A stretch of 64,000 bases of DNA from Gillisella vitis (GTDB lineage: Bacteria; Pseudomonadota; Alphaproteobacteria; Rhizobiales; Rhizobiaceae): assembly GCF_014204625.1 (NCBI RefSeq), contig NZ_JACHLU010000002.1, positions 62,001 through 126,000 of the forward strand, given 5' to 3'. Shown piece by piece: positions 17,941-26,491 of the stretch (the first letter of the stretch is position 1; each line of letters begins with the position of its first letter). The notes under the pieces were generated by a model. That model was given only the letters and a program-made list of their open reading frames with translations, was not told the origin of the DNA and searched no databases. A program made the translations under genes and the position numbers.

Positions 17941-18470
17941 GATGCAGTCCTTTTTTGCCGGAGCGGGGTTTGTGCACAATGATCAAACCCGCATCCACTC
18001 TTAACAATGCTTGATCGTCGTCATAGCATGGGTGACGCCCTGAGCAACACTCGCCCATTGCATGATCGGTGTTTTGCCGCAACACGATGCTGTGCATCAG
18101 ATGTTATTGTCAGGGCAATGTGTTGTGCCGAACTTTAACACGCTCGCCAATCGATTTCACATGGCTGTGCCAGAAATGGTCTTTTCTGTGGCTTTTGCGA
18201 TTTTTTTTCGTAAGACTGTATCGAAGCGGGCACTTTGATGGGCTATTGCTAAAATCCTAACAAAAGTGCCAACCTGTTTTTCAAGACTCTGTGACATTTT
18301 GCGATACATGGAGCTGATCTACATCCACTGCGTGTCACATTCTGCGGCGGATGGTGCGGCTCAAAACCGAGGCGATGAGATGTTTCATCCGCCTTATCGT
18401 TTCCGGATCACGCATGTGGTCGATGTTTTTAACCGGCGCCAGACGCCACAATGACCCCGGGGAGCTTAAA
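17941..18470. other. 530-bp divergent intergenic region
   Basis: Lies between divergent pepF and the response-regulator gene. Only short chance frames are seen. It contains T-rich stretches (TTTTTTTTCG near 18201) and an 8-bp inverted repeat GGCACTTT / AAAGTGCC at 18229-18272 about 200 bp before the regulator start, a possible operator. No RNA gene recognised. Confidence 0.5.
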
Positions 18471-20018
18471 TTGACCGCTCATATTCTCGTTGTCGATGAC
18501 GATCCAGTGCAACGTCGTCTGTTGAAGGCCGCTGTTGAAAGTCAGGGGCATGTGGCCCATCTGGCTGAAGATGGCGAGATCGGGCTTGACTATTTCCGCC
18601 GCCATCGCTCGGAAATTTCCGTCGTGCTGCTGGATTTGATGATGCCGGGTCTGACCGGCCTTGATTTTCTGATTGCCATTGGCGGTCAGGAGGCCGATGT
18701 GCCGGTGATTGTGCAGACAGGGCAGGGGGGTATTGATACCGTCGTGCAGGCCATGCGCGCCGGAGCCTTCGATTTTGTGGTCAAGCCGGTCACGCCGGAG
18801 CGGATCGCTTCTGCGGTCAACAATGCCCTCAAGGTTGAGCAGCGTGATGCCAAGGTGCGCCCCGCCCGCCGCTCCCGTTCTGGTGCCGTGCAGTTCAGTG
18901 ATATTATTTCGGCAAGCCCGGCCATGAACCGCGTTGTTGATCTGTCACGTCGCGCCGCGCAGTCCACCATTCCGGTGGTGCTGGAAGGCGAATCCGGCGT
19001 GGGCAAGGAAATGGTGGCGCGGGCCATTCAGGCCGCCAGCGATCGCAGCAGTCGGCCATTCGTCACGGTCAATTGCGGTGCCATTCCTGCCAACATGGTG
19101 GAGAGCGTGCTGTTTGGCTATGAAAAGGGTGCTTTTCCCGGAGCCAGCGAGCGCCATGTTGGCAAGTTTGTCGAGGCTGATGGCGGCACATTGTTTCTGG
19201 ATGAAATCGGTGAATTGCCGCTGGAAGCGCAGGTCAAGCTGCTGCGCGCCGTTCAGGATGGCGAAATTGAAGTCATGGGCGCTGCCCGTCCGCAAAAGGT
19301 CAATGTGCGGCTGATTTCTGCCACCAACAAGGATCTGATTGCCGAAGTGAAGGCTGCGCGCTTCCGCGAAGACCTTTATTATCGCCTCAACGTCTTCCCG
19401 ATCACCATTCCGGCATTGCGGCGTCGTAAAGAAGATGTGCCCTTTCTGGCCCGTGCCTTCGCGGAGCGCTTCTCTGCCGAGCAACGCTTGCCACGCACCA
19501 TGACACTCAGCGCTGGCGCCTTGGCGTTGCTGACAGCATTTGATTGGCCGGGTAATATTCGCCAGCTGGAAAATGCCATTTATCGGGCGATTATTCTGGC
19601 GGAAGGCGTTGAGCTGACGGAAAATGACTTCCCGCAGATTCTGGCGCAAATTCCAGGCGGATTGTCACAGGATCAATTCTGGTCTGGCGTTTCCGGCCTT
19701 TCCGACAGTCTGGCCGAAGCCAGTGCGGCCCAGCGCAGTCATGAGCGGCCGGAACTGGCCTTTATTGATCGCCTTCCAGCGCCGCGCATTGAAGATCGAG
19801 GTGCTGCTGCGGACAATATCATTGTCAGCGTTGATGACAGCGGTGATGTTCGCCGTCTGGCCGAAATTGAAGAAGAGCTGATCCGGTTTGCGCTGAAATT
19901 CTACCGTGGCCAGATGAGCCAGGTGGCGCGCAAACTCGGCATTGGTCGCTCGACATTGTATCGCAAACTGAAGGATTACGGGATTGATCCTGATGATCCC
20001 CAGAAAAATGCGGCCTGA
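18471..20018 (+). CDS. NtrC-type response regulator with GAFPGA loop variant
   Basis: 515 residues from TTG at 18471, which follows GGGGAG by six bases; the longer frame from 18351 is rejected. Receiver domain 1-120: acidic pair D9-D11, phospho-acceptor D55 (LLDLMMPG), T83 and K105. AAA+ domain about 141-380: Walker A GESGVGKE (173-180), Walker B LFLDEIGE (241-248), arginine-finger region [13 protein letters not shown]. The sigma-54 contact loop GAFTGA reads GAFPGA (220-225). A Fis-type helix-turn-helix ends the protein ([20 protein letters not shown]). No histidine kinase is adjacent. The Thr-to-Pro change in the loop makes sigma-54 activation doubtful. Confidence 0.93.
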   Translation: MTAHILVVDDDPVQRRLLKAAVESQGHVAHLAEDGEIGLDYFRRHRSEISVVLLDLMMPGLTGLDFLIAIGGQEADVPVIVQTGQGGIDTVVQAMRAGAFDFVVKPVTPERIASAVNNALKVEQRDAKVRPARRSRSGAVQFSDIISASPAMNRVVDLSRRAAQSTIPVVLEGESGVGKEMVARAIQAASDRSSRPFVTVNCGAIPANMVESVLFGYEKGAFPGASERHVGKFVEADGGTLFLDEIGELPLEAQVKLLRAVQDGEIEVMGAARPQKVNVRLISATNKDLIAEVKAARFREDLYYRLNVFPITIPALRRRKEDVPFLARAFAERFSAEQRLPRTMTLSAGALALLTAFDWPGNIRQLENAIYRAIILAEGVELTENDFPQILAQIPGGLSQDQFWSGVSGLSDSLAEASAAQRSHERPELAFIDRLPAPRIEDRGAAADNIIVSVDDSGDVRRLAEIEEELIRFALKFYRGQMSQVARKLGIGRSTLYRKLKDYGIDPDDPQKNAA

Positions 20019-20029
20019 GATGCTATACA

Positions 20030-20068
20030 AAAGGGCGTGTTCCGTATTCGGGGCGCGCCCTTTGTTTT
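20030..20068 (+). terminator. Terminator after the response regulator
   Basis: Stem AAAGGGCG / CGCCCTTT with an 18-base loop that can itself partly pair, followed by TGTTTTG. It starts 12 bp after the stop codon. Confidence 0.8.
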
Positions 20069-20342
20069 GGGGGGTGCGTCGCGTTTACGGCTGTGTTATG
20101 GATTTTCATCAGGTTGTTGCAGGATATTATTGAACCGTCACATTCTGTATTGCTGAATAAGATTCGCCGGATTGTTAACCTCCGGGTAAGGATGATTGAT
20201 TACTCCTTGTCAATGGCTTGTTATGAATTGGTTCACCATATATGAATCAATTTTGTAACTGTGGTTTTTTTGCCATGTAACGACCGCATTTCACAGTCAT
20301 GTGATAGCGCATTCAAGACGTAGTTTCTGACGGGGACGGATT
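20069..20342. other. Intergenic region before the DUF882 gene
   Basis: AT-rich DNA, probably holding the promoter of the DUF882 gene. Contains ATATATGAATCAATT around 20240 and a T run at 20265-20271. No RNA gene, repeat or open frame could be supported. Confidence 0.5.
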
Positions 20343-22265
20343 TTGCAGATATCTGGTGTATTTGTATCGCCCAGCGGGCAGGGTGGGCGGTTTGACCGCT
20401 TGGCCGTGCTTTGGGCCAGTATGTCCAGATGTATTCTGTCGGCATGTCTTCTGGCTATGATTGCAATGGCAGGCATGGTTGCCACGGCACAGACGGCGGC
20501 TGCCGAAACCCGTTCATTGAAGATTTACTTCGTTCATACCGGCGAAAAGCAGGACATTATCTTCAAGCGCAATGGTCGCTACGATCCCAAAGGCTTGCAG
20601 CAGCTCAATACCATCCTTCGGGACTGGCGGCGCAATGAAGCCACCAAGATGGACCCGCGCCTGTTTGATCTGATGTGGTCGGTTTATAAACAGGCTGGTG
20701 CCAGCGGTTATATCAACGTTGTCTCGGGCTATCGTTCGCCCGCCACCAATGCCATGTTGCGTTCGCGCTCAAGAGGCGTGGCCAAGGAAAGCCAGCATAT
20801 GCATGGCACCGCTGTGGATTTTTTCATTCCCGGCACACCTCTGAAAACACTTCGTGACATCGGCATGAAAATGCAGGCGGGTGGCGTTGGTTATTACCCC
20901 AATTCCGGTTCGCCGTTTGTGCATATGGATGTGGCTGGTGTCCGCTCCTGGCCGCGTATGCCGCGCGATGAGCTGGTCCGGCTGTTCCCGGATGGCAAAA
21001 CGCTCCATATTCCGGCGGATGGCAAGCCGTTGCCGGGCTATCAGGTGGCGATGGAGGAATATAAGCGACGACTTGGTTCTCAGGAAATCCTGATGGCGGA
21101 CAGTCGAGGCACATCGCGGAGCAAGCCCCGAAATTTGATGGCCATGCTGTTTGGTACGGGTGATGAGGATGAGTCGGAAGAAGATGTAGCACCTGCACGG
21201 CAGGCGGCACCCCCACCTGTGGTCCGCCAACAGCAGGAGTTGACCAATCCATCGCCTGTTGTCGTTGCGTCGGCCGCTCCGTCGGCATCCATGCCACAGA
21301 TCGCAGCGCCTGTTCCTCTGAGCCGTCCGGCGGCTGCCTCTGGAGGCGAAAGTCTTGCTGTGGCCCTGTACTCTCCGGGTGGTCGTAATGCGGCGGAGGA
21401 CGCCTTGCAAAAGGTTGCCGCCAACCAGCCGACGTCCATTCCGTTTGGTCGGGCGCAGGACAGTGCTGGCAGTGGTTTTGAAGACCTGTCAGATTACAAG
21501 ATTCCCGTTCCGACCCTGCTGGGACCACGGGGCATGAAGGGCGATGCGGAAAATGTGATGACGGCGTCGCTTGCGCCGGGCTCGTTGCCGCCGGTTGAGG
21601 ATGGTGCAATGCGCATTCCGGTTCCGGCCGGGCGACCAGCCCTGGCCGATGCCATGGCTGCCACCATGCCGCAGCAAACGGCTGTTGCGCAGGATCGGGA
21701 GCCGCAAACGGTGGAAGAAGCCATGTTGTCGCCTGCGGCTGCCAAGGCTTTGGAGATGAGCCAGGCCCATTCGGATGCGATTGCGACTGTTGCCACGCCG
21801 CTTGAGCGTCCTGCTTCGCAGCCTGAGGCACAGGCGATGGCCGTGCCGGAGCCGCGCCCCTATATCGTCGCACCATCTGCTCCAGCAGCTCAGCAGCAAT
21901 TGGCGTCTATTGCGCCGTCTTCGCAGCCGATAGACCGCCGCTCTGGACAGTTTGGTGATGTGTTTGATCAGCCGAAAGCAACAACAGATCATGGTGCAGC
22001 GAGTATGCCGGTCAAGGGTGGTCGTCCCGGCCCGAGCGAAGCCGAAGTGGCAACGCGCGGCATGTCCGGGGGCGTGGCTCTGACCCGCACCATGCTGTCG
22101 CAATGGGCCATGGCCAAAAACCATATCGAGCTTCCATCAAAGGCGAGCCGTGGTGGGCGTGTTGTGACCGAAGCAAGGACCATGGCCCCTGCATCTGCAC
22201 TGCCAGTTGGCTTCAAGGCCGACGCACCGGCAATTGATCCGGCCCGGTTTGGTGCGATACGCTAG
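20343..22265 (+). CDS. Secreted DUF882/peptidase M15 (YcbK-like) protein with long disordered tail
   Basis: 640 residues from a TTG at 20343 (GGGGACGGA just upstream), or 614 from the ATG at 20421; both leave a hydrophobic segment (ILSACLLAMIAMAGMVATAQTAAA) serving as signal peptide or anchor. The catalytic domain (about 55-240) has VVSGYRSPATNAMLR, ESQHMHGTAVDFF and SPFVHMDVAG, the His/Asp/His zinc ligands of LAS-type peptidases that cleave or trim cell-wall peptides. The remaining 390 residues are rich in Ala, Pro, Gln and Ser without recognisable domains. Domain length is usual, but the tail is much longer than in E. coli YcbK. Substrate not known. Confidence 0.88.
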   Translation: MQISGVFVSPSGQGGRFDRLAVLWASMSRCILSACLLAMIAMAGMVATAQTAAAETRSLKIYFVHTGEKQDIIFKRNGRYDPKGLQQLNTILRDWRRNEATKMDPRLFDLMWSVYKQAGASGYINVVSGYRSPATNAMLRSRSRGVAKESQHMHGTAVDFFIPGTPLKTLRDIGMKMQAGGVGYYPNSGSPFVHMDVAGVRSWPRMPRDELVRLFPDGKTLHIPADGKPLPGYQVAMEEYKRRLGSQEILMADSRGTSRSKPRNLMAMLFGTGDEDESEEDVAPARQAAPPPVVRQQQELTNPSPVVVASAAPSASMPQIAAPVPLSRPAAASGGESLAVALYSPGGRNAAEDALQKVAANQPTSIPFGRAQDSAGSGFEDLSDYKIPVPTLLGPRGMKGDAENVMTASLAPGSLPPVEDGAMRIPVPAGRPALADAMAATMPQQTAVAQDREPQTVEEAMLSPAAAKALEMSQAHSDAIATVATPLERPASQPEAQAMAVPEPRPYIVAPSAPAAQQQLASIAPSSQPIDRRSGQFGDVFDQPKATTDHGAASMPVKGGRPGPSEAEVATRGMSGGVALTRTMLSQWAMAKNHIELPSKASRGGRVVTEARTMAPASALPVGFKADAPAIDPARFGAIR

Positions 22266-22289
22266 AGTTTGTAAGGTTCAGATTCAACC

Positions 22290-22513
22290 AGAGTACACGA
22301 CGCAAGCGTTTTGGGGCTTCGCCGCCCCCTCATCCGGCTGCCGCCACCTTCTCCCCGCTGGGGAGAAGAGACCAAGCTGACAGCACTAAATTTTAGATTA
22401 ATGTGGTAAGAGCAATACTTTACCTCATACGTCTTCTCCCCAGCGGGGAGAAGTCCCCGGCAGGGGGATGAGGGGGTAAGCGGAACATTAAAACGCTTGC
22501 GTCGTGTACTCTG
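22290..22513. repeat. MITE-like element 1 (long TIRs around a RIME-like core)
   Basis: A 224-bp element bounded by perfect inverted repeats CAGAGTACACGACGCAAGCG and its complement; the perfect pairing extends to 26 bp including flanking bases (22288-22313 and 22490-22515). Inside lie two nested hairpin sets with CTTCTCCCCGCTGGGGAGAAG and CCTCATCC / GGATGAGG, the RIME-like palindrome known in rhizobia. The TIR is shared with elements at 37322 and 51960. No clear target duplication is visible at this copy, and no open frame. Confidence 0.82.
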
Positions 22514-22551
22514 GTGGATTGAACTGACAGACACCCAACCTCTTTATTTTC

Positions 22552-22600
22552 ATTTGCCTTATCGGGAAAACCGGTTCCCACTTTTCCCTGACAAACTCTG
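22552..22600 (+). repeat. Short dispersed repeat D, copy 1
   Basis: Contains ATCGGGAAAACCGGTTCCC then ACTTTTCCCTGACAAACTCT. The same unit, with few changes, occurs inverted at 51875-51922 and again at 62002-62050. It is partly palindromic (GGGAAAA ... TTTTCCC). It lies 38 bp from MITE-like element 1. Confidence 0.78.
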
Positions 22601-22616
22601 ACAGATTCAGTTCAGA

Positions 22617-22657
22617 CATACGAAAAAACCCGCGTAAGACGCGGGTTTTTTCGTATG
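22617..22657. terminator. Bidirectional terminator between DUF882 gene and gapR
   Basis: Almost perfect 18-bp palindrome: ATACGAAAAAACCCGCGT, loop AAG, then the complement ending GGGTTTTTTCGTAT. T runs on both strands suit both the plus-strand DUF882 gene and minus-strand gapR. Confidence 0.92.
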
Positions 22658-22715
22658 AACGAATTGTGTGCCGTGCTGTAGGGGAGCGCCGGTCTCAGGC
22701 ACTCCCCTGACGTTG

Positions 22716-22979
22716 TCAGCCTTCTGGCGGGTTCTCGATCATGCCCAGCGCGTGCAGGTACGTGTCGAGAATCAGATCCTCTTCCATCCGCTCCTGCTCA
22801 TCCTTCTTGCGAAGGGCAATGACTTTTTTGAGGATTTTTGTATCGAAGCCTGTGCCTTTTGCCTCGCCGTAGACATCCTTGATGTCATCGGCAATGGTTT
22901 TCTTTTCTTCTTCCAATCGTTCGATACGCTCGACAAAAGCGCGAAGTTGGTCACGGGCGACGCCATGAGCATCAGACAT
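22716..22979 (-). CDS. gapR: GapR family DNA-binding protein (DUF2312)
   Basis: 87 residues, nearly all helical, with a long coiled-coil-like N-terminus ([20 protein letters not shown]) and the conserved [23 protein letters not shown] in the middle, the DUF2312 signature. In Caulobacter GapR tetramers clamp overtwisted DNA ahead of replication and transcription complexes and are needed for normal chromosome segregation. The length and the Lys/Arg-rich face match. It is followed by a bidirectional terminator and preceded by DUF1244, the upstream gene on the same strand, at a 97-bp gap. Confidence 0.93.
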   Translation of the reverse strand: MSDAHGVARDQLRAFVERIERLEEEKKTIADDIKDVYGEAKGTGFDTKILKKVIALRKKDEQERMEEDLILDTYLHALGMIENPPEG

Positions 22980-23076
22980 CGGAGTCTCCTAGCTTGGGAT
23001 TTTTCAGGTGGTGGTGACGTGCCGCGAACTCGGCGTCACGTCAAGCTTTTTCACGGGCCTTTTGATGCGGCAAGCA

Positions 23077-23382
23077 CTATTCCTCTTTCCGGAGGCGTTC
23101 ATAGTCTGCTTTTTCCGTGTCACGGGCTTCTTTCTGGTAGCGCTTTTTCCAGTTCTCATAGGGCATACCGTAAACATGATGACGGGCTTCGTCCCGTGTC
23201 ATATCCAGCTCGCGCTGATCAGCCGCATCCTGATACCAGTTGGCAAGGCAATTGCGACAAAAGCCTGCCAGATTCATCAGGTCAATGTTTTGCACATCAC
23301 TGCGCTGGCGCAAATGAGCAACAAGCCGCCGGAAAGCGGCGGCCTCCAGTTCTGTCTGCTGCTGAGTGGTCAATTCGGTCAT
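23077..23382 (-). CDS. DUF1244 family protein
   Basis: 101 residues. The conserved core is AAFRRLVAHLRQRSDVQNIDLMNLAGFCRNCLANWY, which contains the paired cysteines CxxC typical of DUF1244 and an Asp/Arg-rich tail. The family is widespread in proteobacteria but its function is not established; CxxC suggests metal binding, which is inference. It overlaps the upstream N-formylglutamate amidohydrolase gene by four bases, so the two are translated from one transcript. Confidence 0.9.
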   Translation of the reverse strand: MTELTTQQQTELEAAAFRRLVAHLRQRSDVQNIDLMNLAGFCRNCLANWYQDAADQRELDMTRDEARHHVYGMPYENWKKRYQKEARDTEKADYERLRKEE

Positions 23383-24191
23383 GTCAAACGGTCTCCCGGG
23401 CTGGCATAGGCGCCCGTGCGTGAGGCGAACTGCTGATAGATATGCAAAGCAGGATCGGCATTCAATGCGGCAAATATCGGTTCAAGCCGGTCAGCCCAGG
23501 CGGTAACGCCCGCGTCGTCGCTGATCAGATCCTGCCGCACCTCCAGCAGCGCATGGGGAAGGCCGGGACGCATACAATGGCAATACATCGTATCATTTCT
23601 GAGGGCACCGTCATAAGGCTCATTGTCACCCACCAGAATATCTCCGGGTGCGCGCAGAAGATCAATCAGCGGCCTGACGGCACGGTGATCGCTGTCCCAC
23701 AGAACAGCTGCGTGCCACGGGCGGGGAACCCCCTTCCAGACGGGGGTGTAGGAGTGCAGCGACAGCACCAGCGGAGCCGCGCCGCTTTCTTTGGCAACAG
23801 TAGAAATTGTTTGCTCCACGGCGCGATGATAGGGCCGGTGGTAGGTTTCAATCCGGTGTGCCCATTCCTGCTCACTGATCGGATGGTTGCCGCTGATAAT
23901 GGCACCATCGGAAATTTTCATGATCAGGGTCGGGTCGTCCTCCCCGCGGTTGGGGTCAATCAACAGTCTTGAAAAGCAGGAGAGAACCGCGGGAACACCC
24001 AGCCGCGCGGCGAGCTGGCGGGTCAATGCCTCCACGCCGATGTCATAGGCGATGTGGCGCAAAAATGCACTGTCGGGCAATCCAAGCGAGCCATAGGCAG
24101 GTGGCAGCCGATTCATGGCGTGATCGGCCAGCAGCACAAGGCCCTTTGCTGCATTGCCGGGGATGTGTTCGTATATTGCAAAATCGGTCAT
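23379..24191 (-). CDS. N-formylglutamate amidohydrolase family protein
   Basis: 270 residues. Family segments visible: LLADHAMNRLPPAYGSLGL near the N-terminus with the first metal-site His, HIAYDIGVEAL, SRLLIDPNRGEDDPTLI, LSLHSYTPVW with the second His, and GDNEPYDG. N-formylglutamate amidohydrolases hydrolyse formylglutamate in one histidine degradation route. No hut genes are in the window, so the true substrate may differ and the call is at family level. The gene heads a two-gene unit with DUF1244, overlapping by four bases. Confidence 0.88.
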   Translation of the reverse strand: MTDFAIYEHIPGNAAKGLVLLADHAMNRLPPAYGSLGLPDSAFLRHIAYDIGVEALTRQLAARLGVPAVLSCFSRLLIDPNRGEDDPTLIMKISDGAIISGNHPISEQEWAHRIETYHRPYHRAVEQTISTVAKESGAAPLVLSLHSYTPVWKGVPRPWHAAVLWDSDHRAVRPLIDLLRAPGDILVGDNEPYDGALRNDTMYCHCMRPGLPHALLEVRQDLISDDAGVTAWADRLEPIFAALNADPALHIYQQFASRTGAYASPGDRLT

Positions 24192-24205
24192 GACCTACAC
24201 GCTTT

Positions 24206-24244
24206 TGTGATTCTGATGTGTGATTCTGATGTGTGATTCTGGCG
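24206..24244. repeat. 13-bp tandem repeat, three units
   Basis: TGTGATTCTGATG occurs twice in perfect tandem and a third time as TGTGATTCTGGCG, immediately upstream (15-53 bp) of the N-formylglutamate amidohydrolase start codon. It may bind a regulator or may be slippage-prone DNA. Confidence 0.75.
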
Positions 24245-24447
24245 TGGTCGAGAAGTTTACTTCGCAACGCTGCCGCGTTAAACCTTGCTGTGAAGCAATT
24301 GATAAAGGATGCCTCCCGAAAGTGTGACGCGCTTTTATGCCGGTTTTCGAAATCAGTTCAATCATGTGGATAACAAAGATCGTAGCCACCATTCAGCCAA
24401 ACTGTGGGTGAATGTTTGTGTCAAAATTATAATCGATTAGAGTTGCG

Positions 24448-24987
24448 TTGACTTTCTTGGTTCATCGTCGCAAGAAAGCAGCACAGAAAAATGGAGTTCC
24501 GTCGGAAGCCGTGCCTCATTCAAAAACACACTCTTCCGTTACAGGCCCCGGGCGCTTTGCGCGCCTCTGCCTGTTCATGAGCATTCTTGCCGCCCCCTTC
24601 GCGTTTGCCGCACCGGCCCGCGCGGATTTTCGCGTGTGCAATGGCAGTCAGAATCTTGTCGGGGTGGCCATCGGCTATCGCGCCAATGATGGCTGGGTCA
24701 GCGAAGGCTGGTGGCAGGTGCCTGCGTCCACATGTGCAACCCTGATCGAGGGTGAGCTTAAGTCCAGATATTACTATCTGTATGCGGAGGATGCCGCGCG
24801 CGGCGGCCGCTGGGCTGGCAATGTCAACATGTGTGTGGCCGAAAACGAATTCAAGATCGTTGGGGTGCAGGACTGCTTCAAGCGCGGATACCAGCAAATG
24901 GGTTTCAAAGAATATGATACGGGCCGGCAGGGGAGCTGGATGGTCCAATTGTCAGATACGCCAGGCACGCAGGAAGGCCAGAAGTGA
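24448..24987 (+). CDS. DUF1036 secreted protein
   Basis: 179 residues from TTG at 24448, or 136 from ATG at 24577. A hydrophobic signal (LFMSILAAPFAFAAPARA) precedes the DUF1036 domain: DFRVCNGSQNLVGVAIGYRA, GWVSEGWWQVPASTCATLIEG, RYYYLYAEDAARGGRW. Four cysteines (VCN, TCA, MCVAEN, DCFKRGY) probably form disulfides in the periplasm. Function unknown. The stop codon overlaps the pyruvate kinase start by one base (TGATG), an arrangement implying one transcript and coupled translation. The start is unsettled because no good ribosome site precedes either codon. Confidence 0.87.
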   Translation: MTFLVHRRKKAAQKNGVPSEAVPHSKTHSSVTGPGRFARLCLFMSILAAPFAFAAPARADFRVCNGSQNLVGVAIGYRANDGWVSEGWWQVPASTCATLIEGELKSRYYYLYAEDAARGGRWAGNVNMCVAENEFKIVGVQDCFKRGYQQMGFKEYDTGRQGSWMVQLSDTPGTQEGQK

Positions 24988-26426
24988 TGAGACGTAATCG
25001 TAAAGTAAAAATCCTTGCAACGCTTGGACCGGCATCGCAGGACGAAGCCATGATCCGCAAGCTGCATGAGGCTGGCGCAGATCTGTTTCGCATCAACATG
25101 AGCCATGCAAGCCATGAGCTGATGCGCGAAGTTGTCAAACGGATTCGCAATGTCGAGGCTGCCTGTGGCCGCCCCATCGGCATTCTGGCCGACCTTCAGG
25201 GGCCAAAATTGCGGGTTGGCAAATTTGCTGACACCACGGTTGAGCTGGAAGCCGGGCAGACATTTACGCTCGACAACAATGAGGCCCTTGGCGACAAAAA
25301 CCGCGTGTTTCTGCCGCATCCCGAAATTCTTGAGGCCGTGAAGCCCGGCCATCGCCTGCTGATTGATGACGGCAAGCTGCATTTGCGGGCTGAAAAATGC
25401 GACGGCAAGAGCATTGTCTGCACTGTGATTGCCGGTACCAAAATCTCCGATCGCAAGGGCGTCAGCCTGCCGGATACGATTTTGGCCTCTGGCGTGCTGA
25501 CCGACAAGGATCGTGCCGATCTGGATGCGGTTCTGGCCACCAACGAAATCGACTGGGTGGCGCTGTCCTTCATTCAGCGCCCGGAAGATTTGACCGAAGT
25601 GCGCAAGATCGCCGGTGGCCGCGTGGGCCTGATGTCGAAGATCGAAAAGCCGCAGGCGATTGAATGCATTGATGAAATCATCGAGCTGTCTGACGCGCTG
25701 ATGGTTGCCCGTGGTGATCTGGGTGTGGAAATGCCGCTCGAAGCTGTTCCCGGCATTCAGAAGCAGCTCATTCGTGCCTGCCGTCGTGCTGGCAAGCCTG
25801 TGGTGGTTGCCACACAGATGCTGGAATCGATGATCACGTCGCCGGTGCCCACCCGCGCCGAGGTGTCTGATGTGGCAACAGCCGTGTTTGAAGGCGCAGA
25901 CGCCATCATGCTGTCGGCAGAATCCGCTTCGGGCCAATATCCGGTTGAAGCCGTGTCGACCATGGCATCCATTGCCCGCACCATTGAGCGCGAGCCACAT
26001 TATCCGGGCATTATCTACGCCCAGCGTCCTCAGCCGGAAGCAACAGGCGCAGATGCGATTTCGCTGGCTGCCCGCCAGATTGCTGAAACGTTGAAACTGA
26101 AGGCGATTGTCTGTTACACCGCCTCTGGCAACACGGGTCTTCGCACCTCGCGCGAGCGGCCCGAAGTGCCGATTCTGGCGCTATCGCCGGTGATTCAGAC
26201 CGCGCGTCGTCTGTCTGTTGTCTGGGGTCTGCATTGTGTTGTGTCAGATGAGCCAACCGATCTTGACGATATGGTCAATCGCGCCTGCAAAATTGTGGTT
26301 TCAGAAGAGTTTGGCGCGCCAGGCGATCGGGTGATTATCTCTGCGGGTGTGCCGCTCGGGACGCCGGGTGCTACCAACATGCTACGCATTGCCTATATCG
26401 CGCCAGACGGTCAATCCGGTATCTGA
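24987..26426 (+). CDS. pyk: Pyruvate kinase
   Basis: 479 residues. Pyruvate kinase converts phosphoenolpyruvate and ADP to pyruvate and ATP, the last step of glycolysis. N-terminal KVKILATLGPAS, the substrate and metal site LFRINMSHASH, GRPIGILADLQGPKLRVG, the catalytic Lys in MSKIEKPQAIECIDEI, MVARGDLGVEMP and the conserved PVVVATQMLESMI-T-PTRAEVSDVATAV are all present; the C-terminal regulatory domain follows. The ATG at 24987 is used; a GTG at 24984 is in frame but follows no ribosome site. Second gene of the DUF1036-pyk unit, ended by a terminator. Confidence 0.97.
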   Translation: MRRNRKVKILATLGPASQDEAMIRKLHEAGADLFRINMSHASHELMREVVKRIRNVEAACGRPIGILADLQGPKLRVGKFADTTVELEAGQTFTLDNNEALGDKNRVFLPHPEILEAVKPGHRLLIDDGKLHLRAEKCDGKSIVCTVIAGTKISDRKGVSLPDTILASGVLTDKDRADLDAVLATNEIDWVALSFIQRPEDLTEVRKIAGGRVGLMSKIEKPQAIECIDEIIELSDALMVARGDLGVEMPLEAVPGIQKQLIRACRRAGKPVVVATQMLESMITSPVPTRAEVSDVATAVFEGADAIMLSAESASGQYPVEAVSTMASIARTIEREPHYPGIIYAQRPQPEATGADAISLAARQIAETLKLKAIVCYTASGNTGLRTSRERPEVPILALSPVIQTARRLSVVWGLHCVVSDEPTDLDDMVNRACKIVVSEEFGAPGDRVIISAGVPLGTPGATNMLRIAYIAPDGQSGI

Positions 26427-26447
26427 AGCATCGGATAATATAGCTTC

Positions 26448-26482
26448 AAAAGCCGTCCAGTCTCTGATTGGGCGGCTTTTTT
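26448..26482 (+). terminator. Terminator of pyk
   Basis: Stem AAAAGCCG / CGGCTTTT with a loop TCCAGTCTCTGATTGGG-type interior and a six-T run. It starts 21 bp after the pyk stop. Confidence 0.88.
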
Positions 26483-26491
26483 GCAGAAGTT

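Noticed and set aside
22321-22480. CRISPR array from repeated palindromes
   Set aside because: Copies are dispersed singly over the window with no regularly spaced unique spacers.
24774-26000. 408-codon minus-strand frame across DUF1036 and pyk
   Set aside because: Runs through two well-supported plus-strand genes and has no domain.
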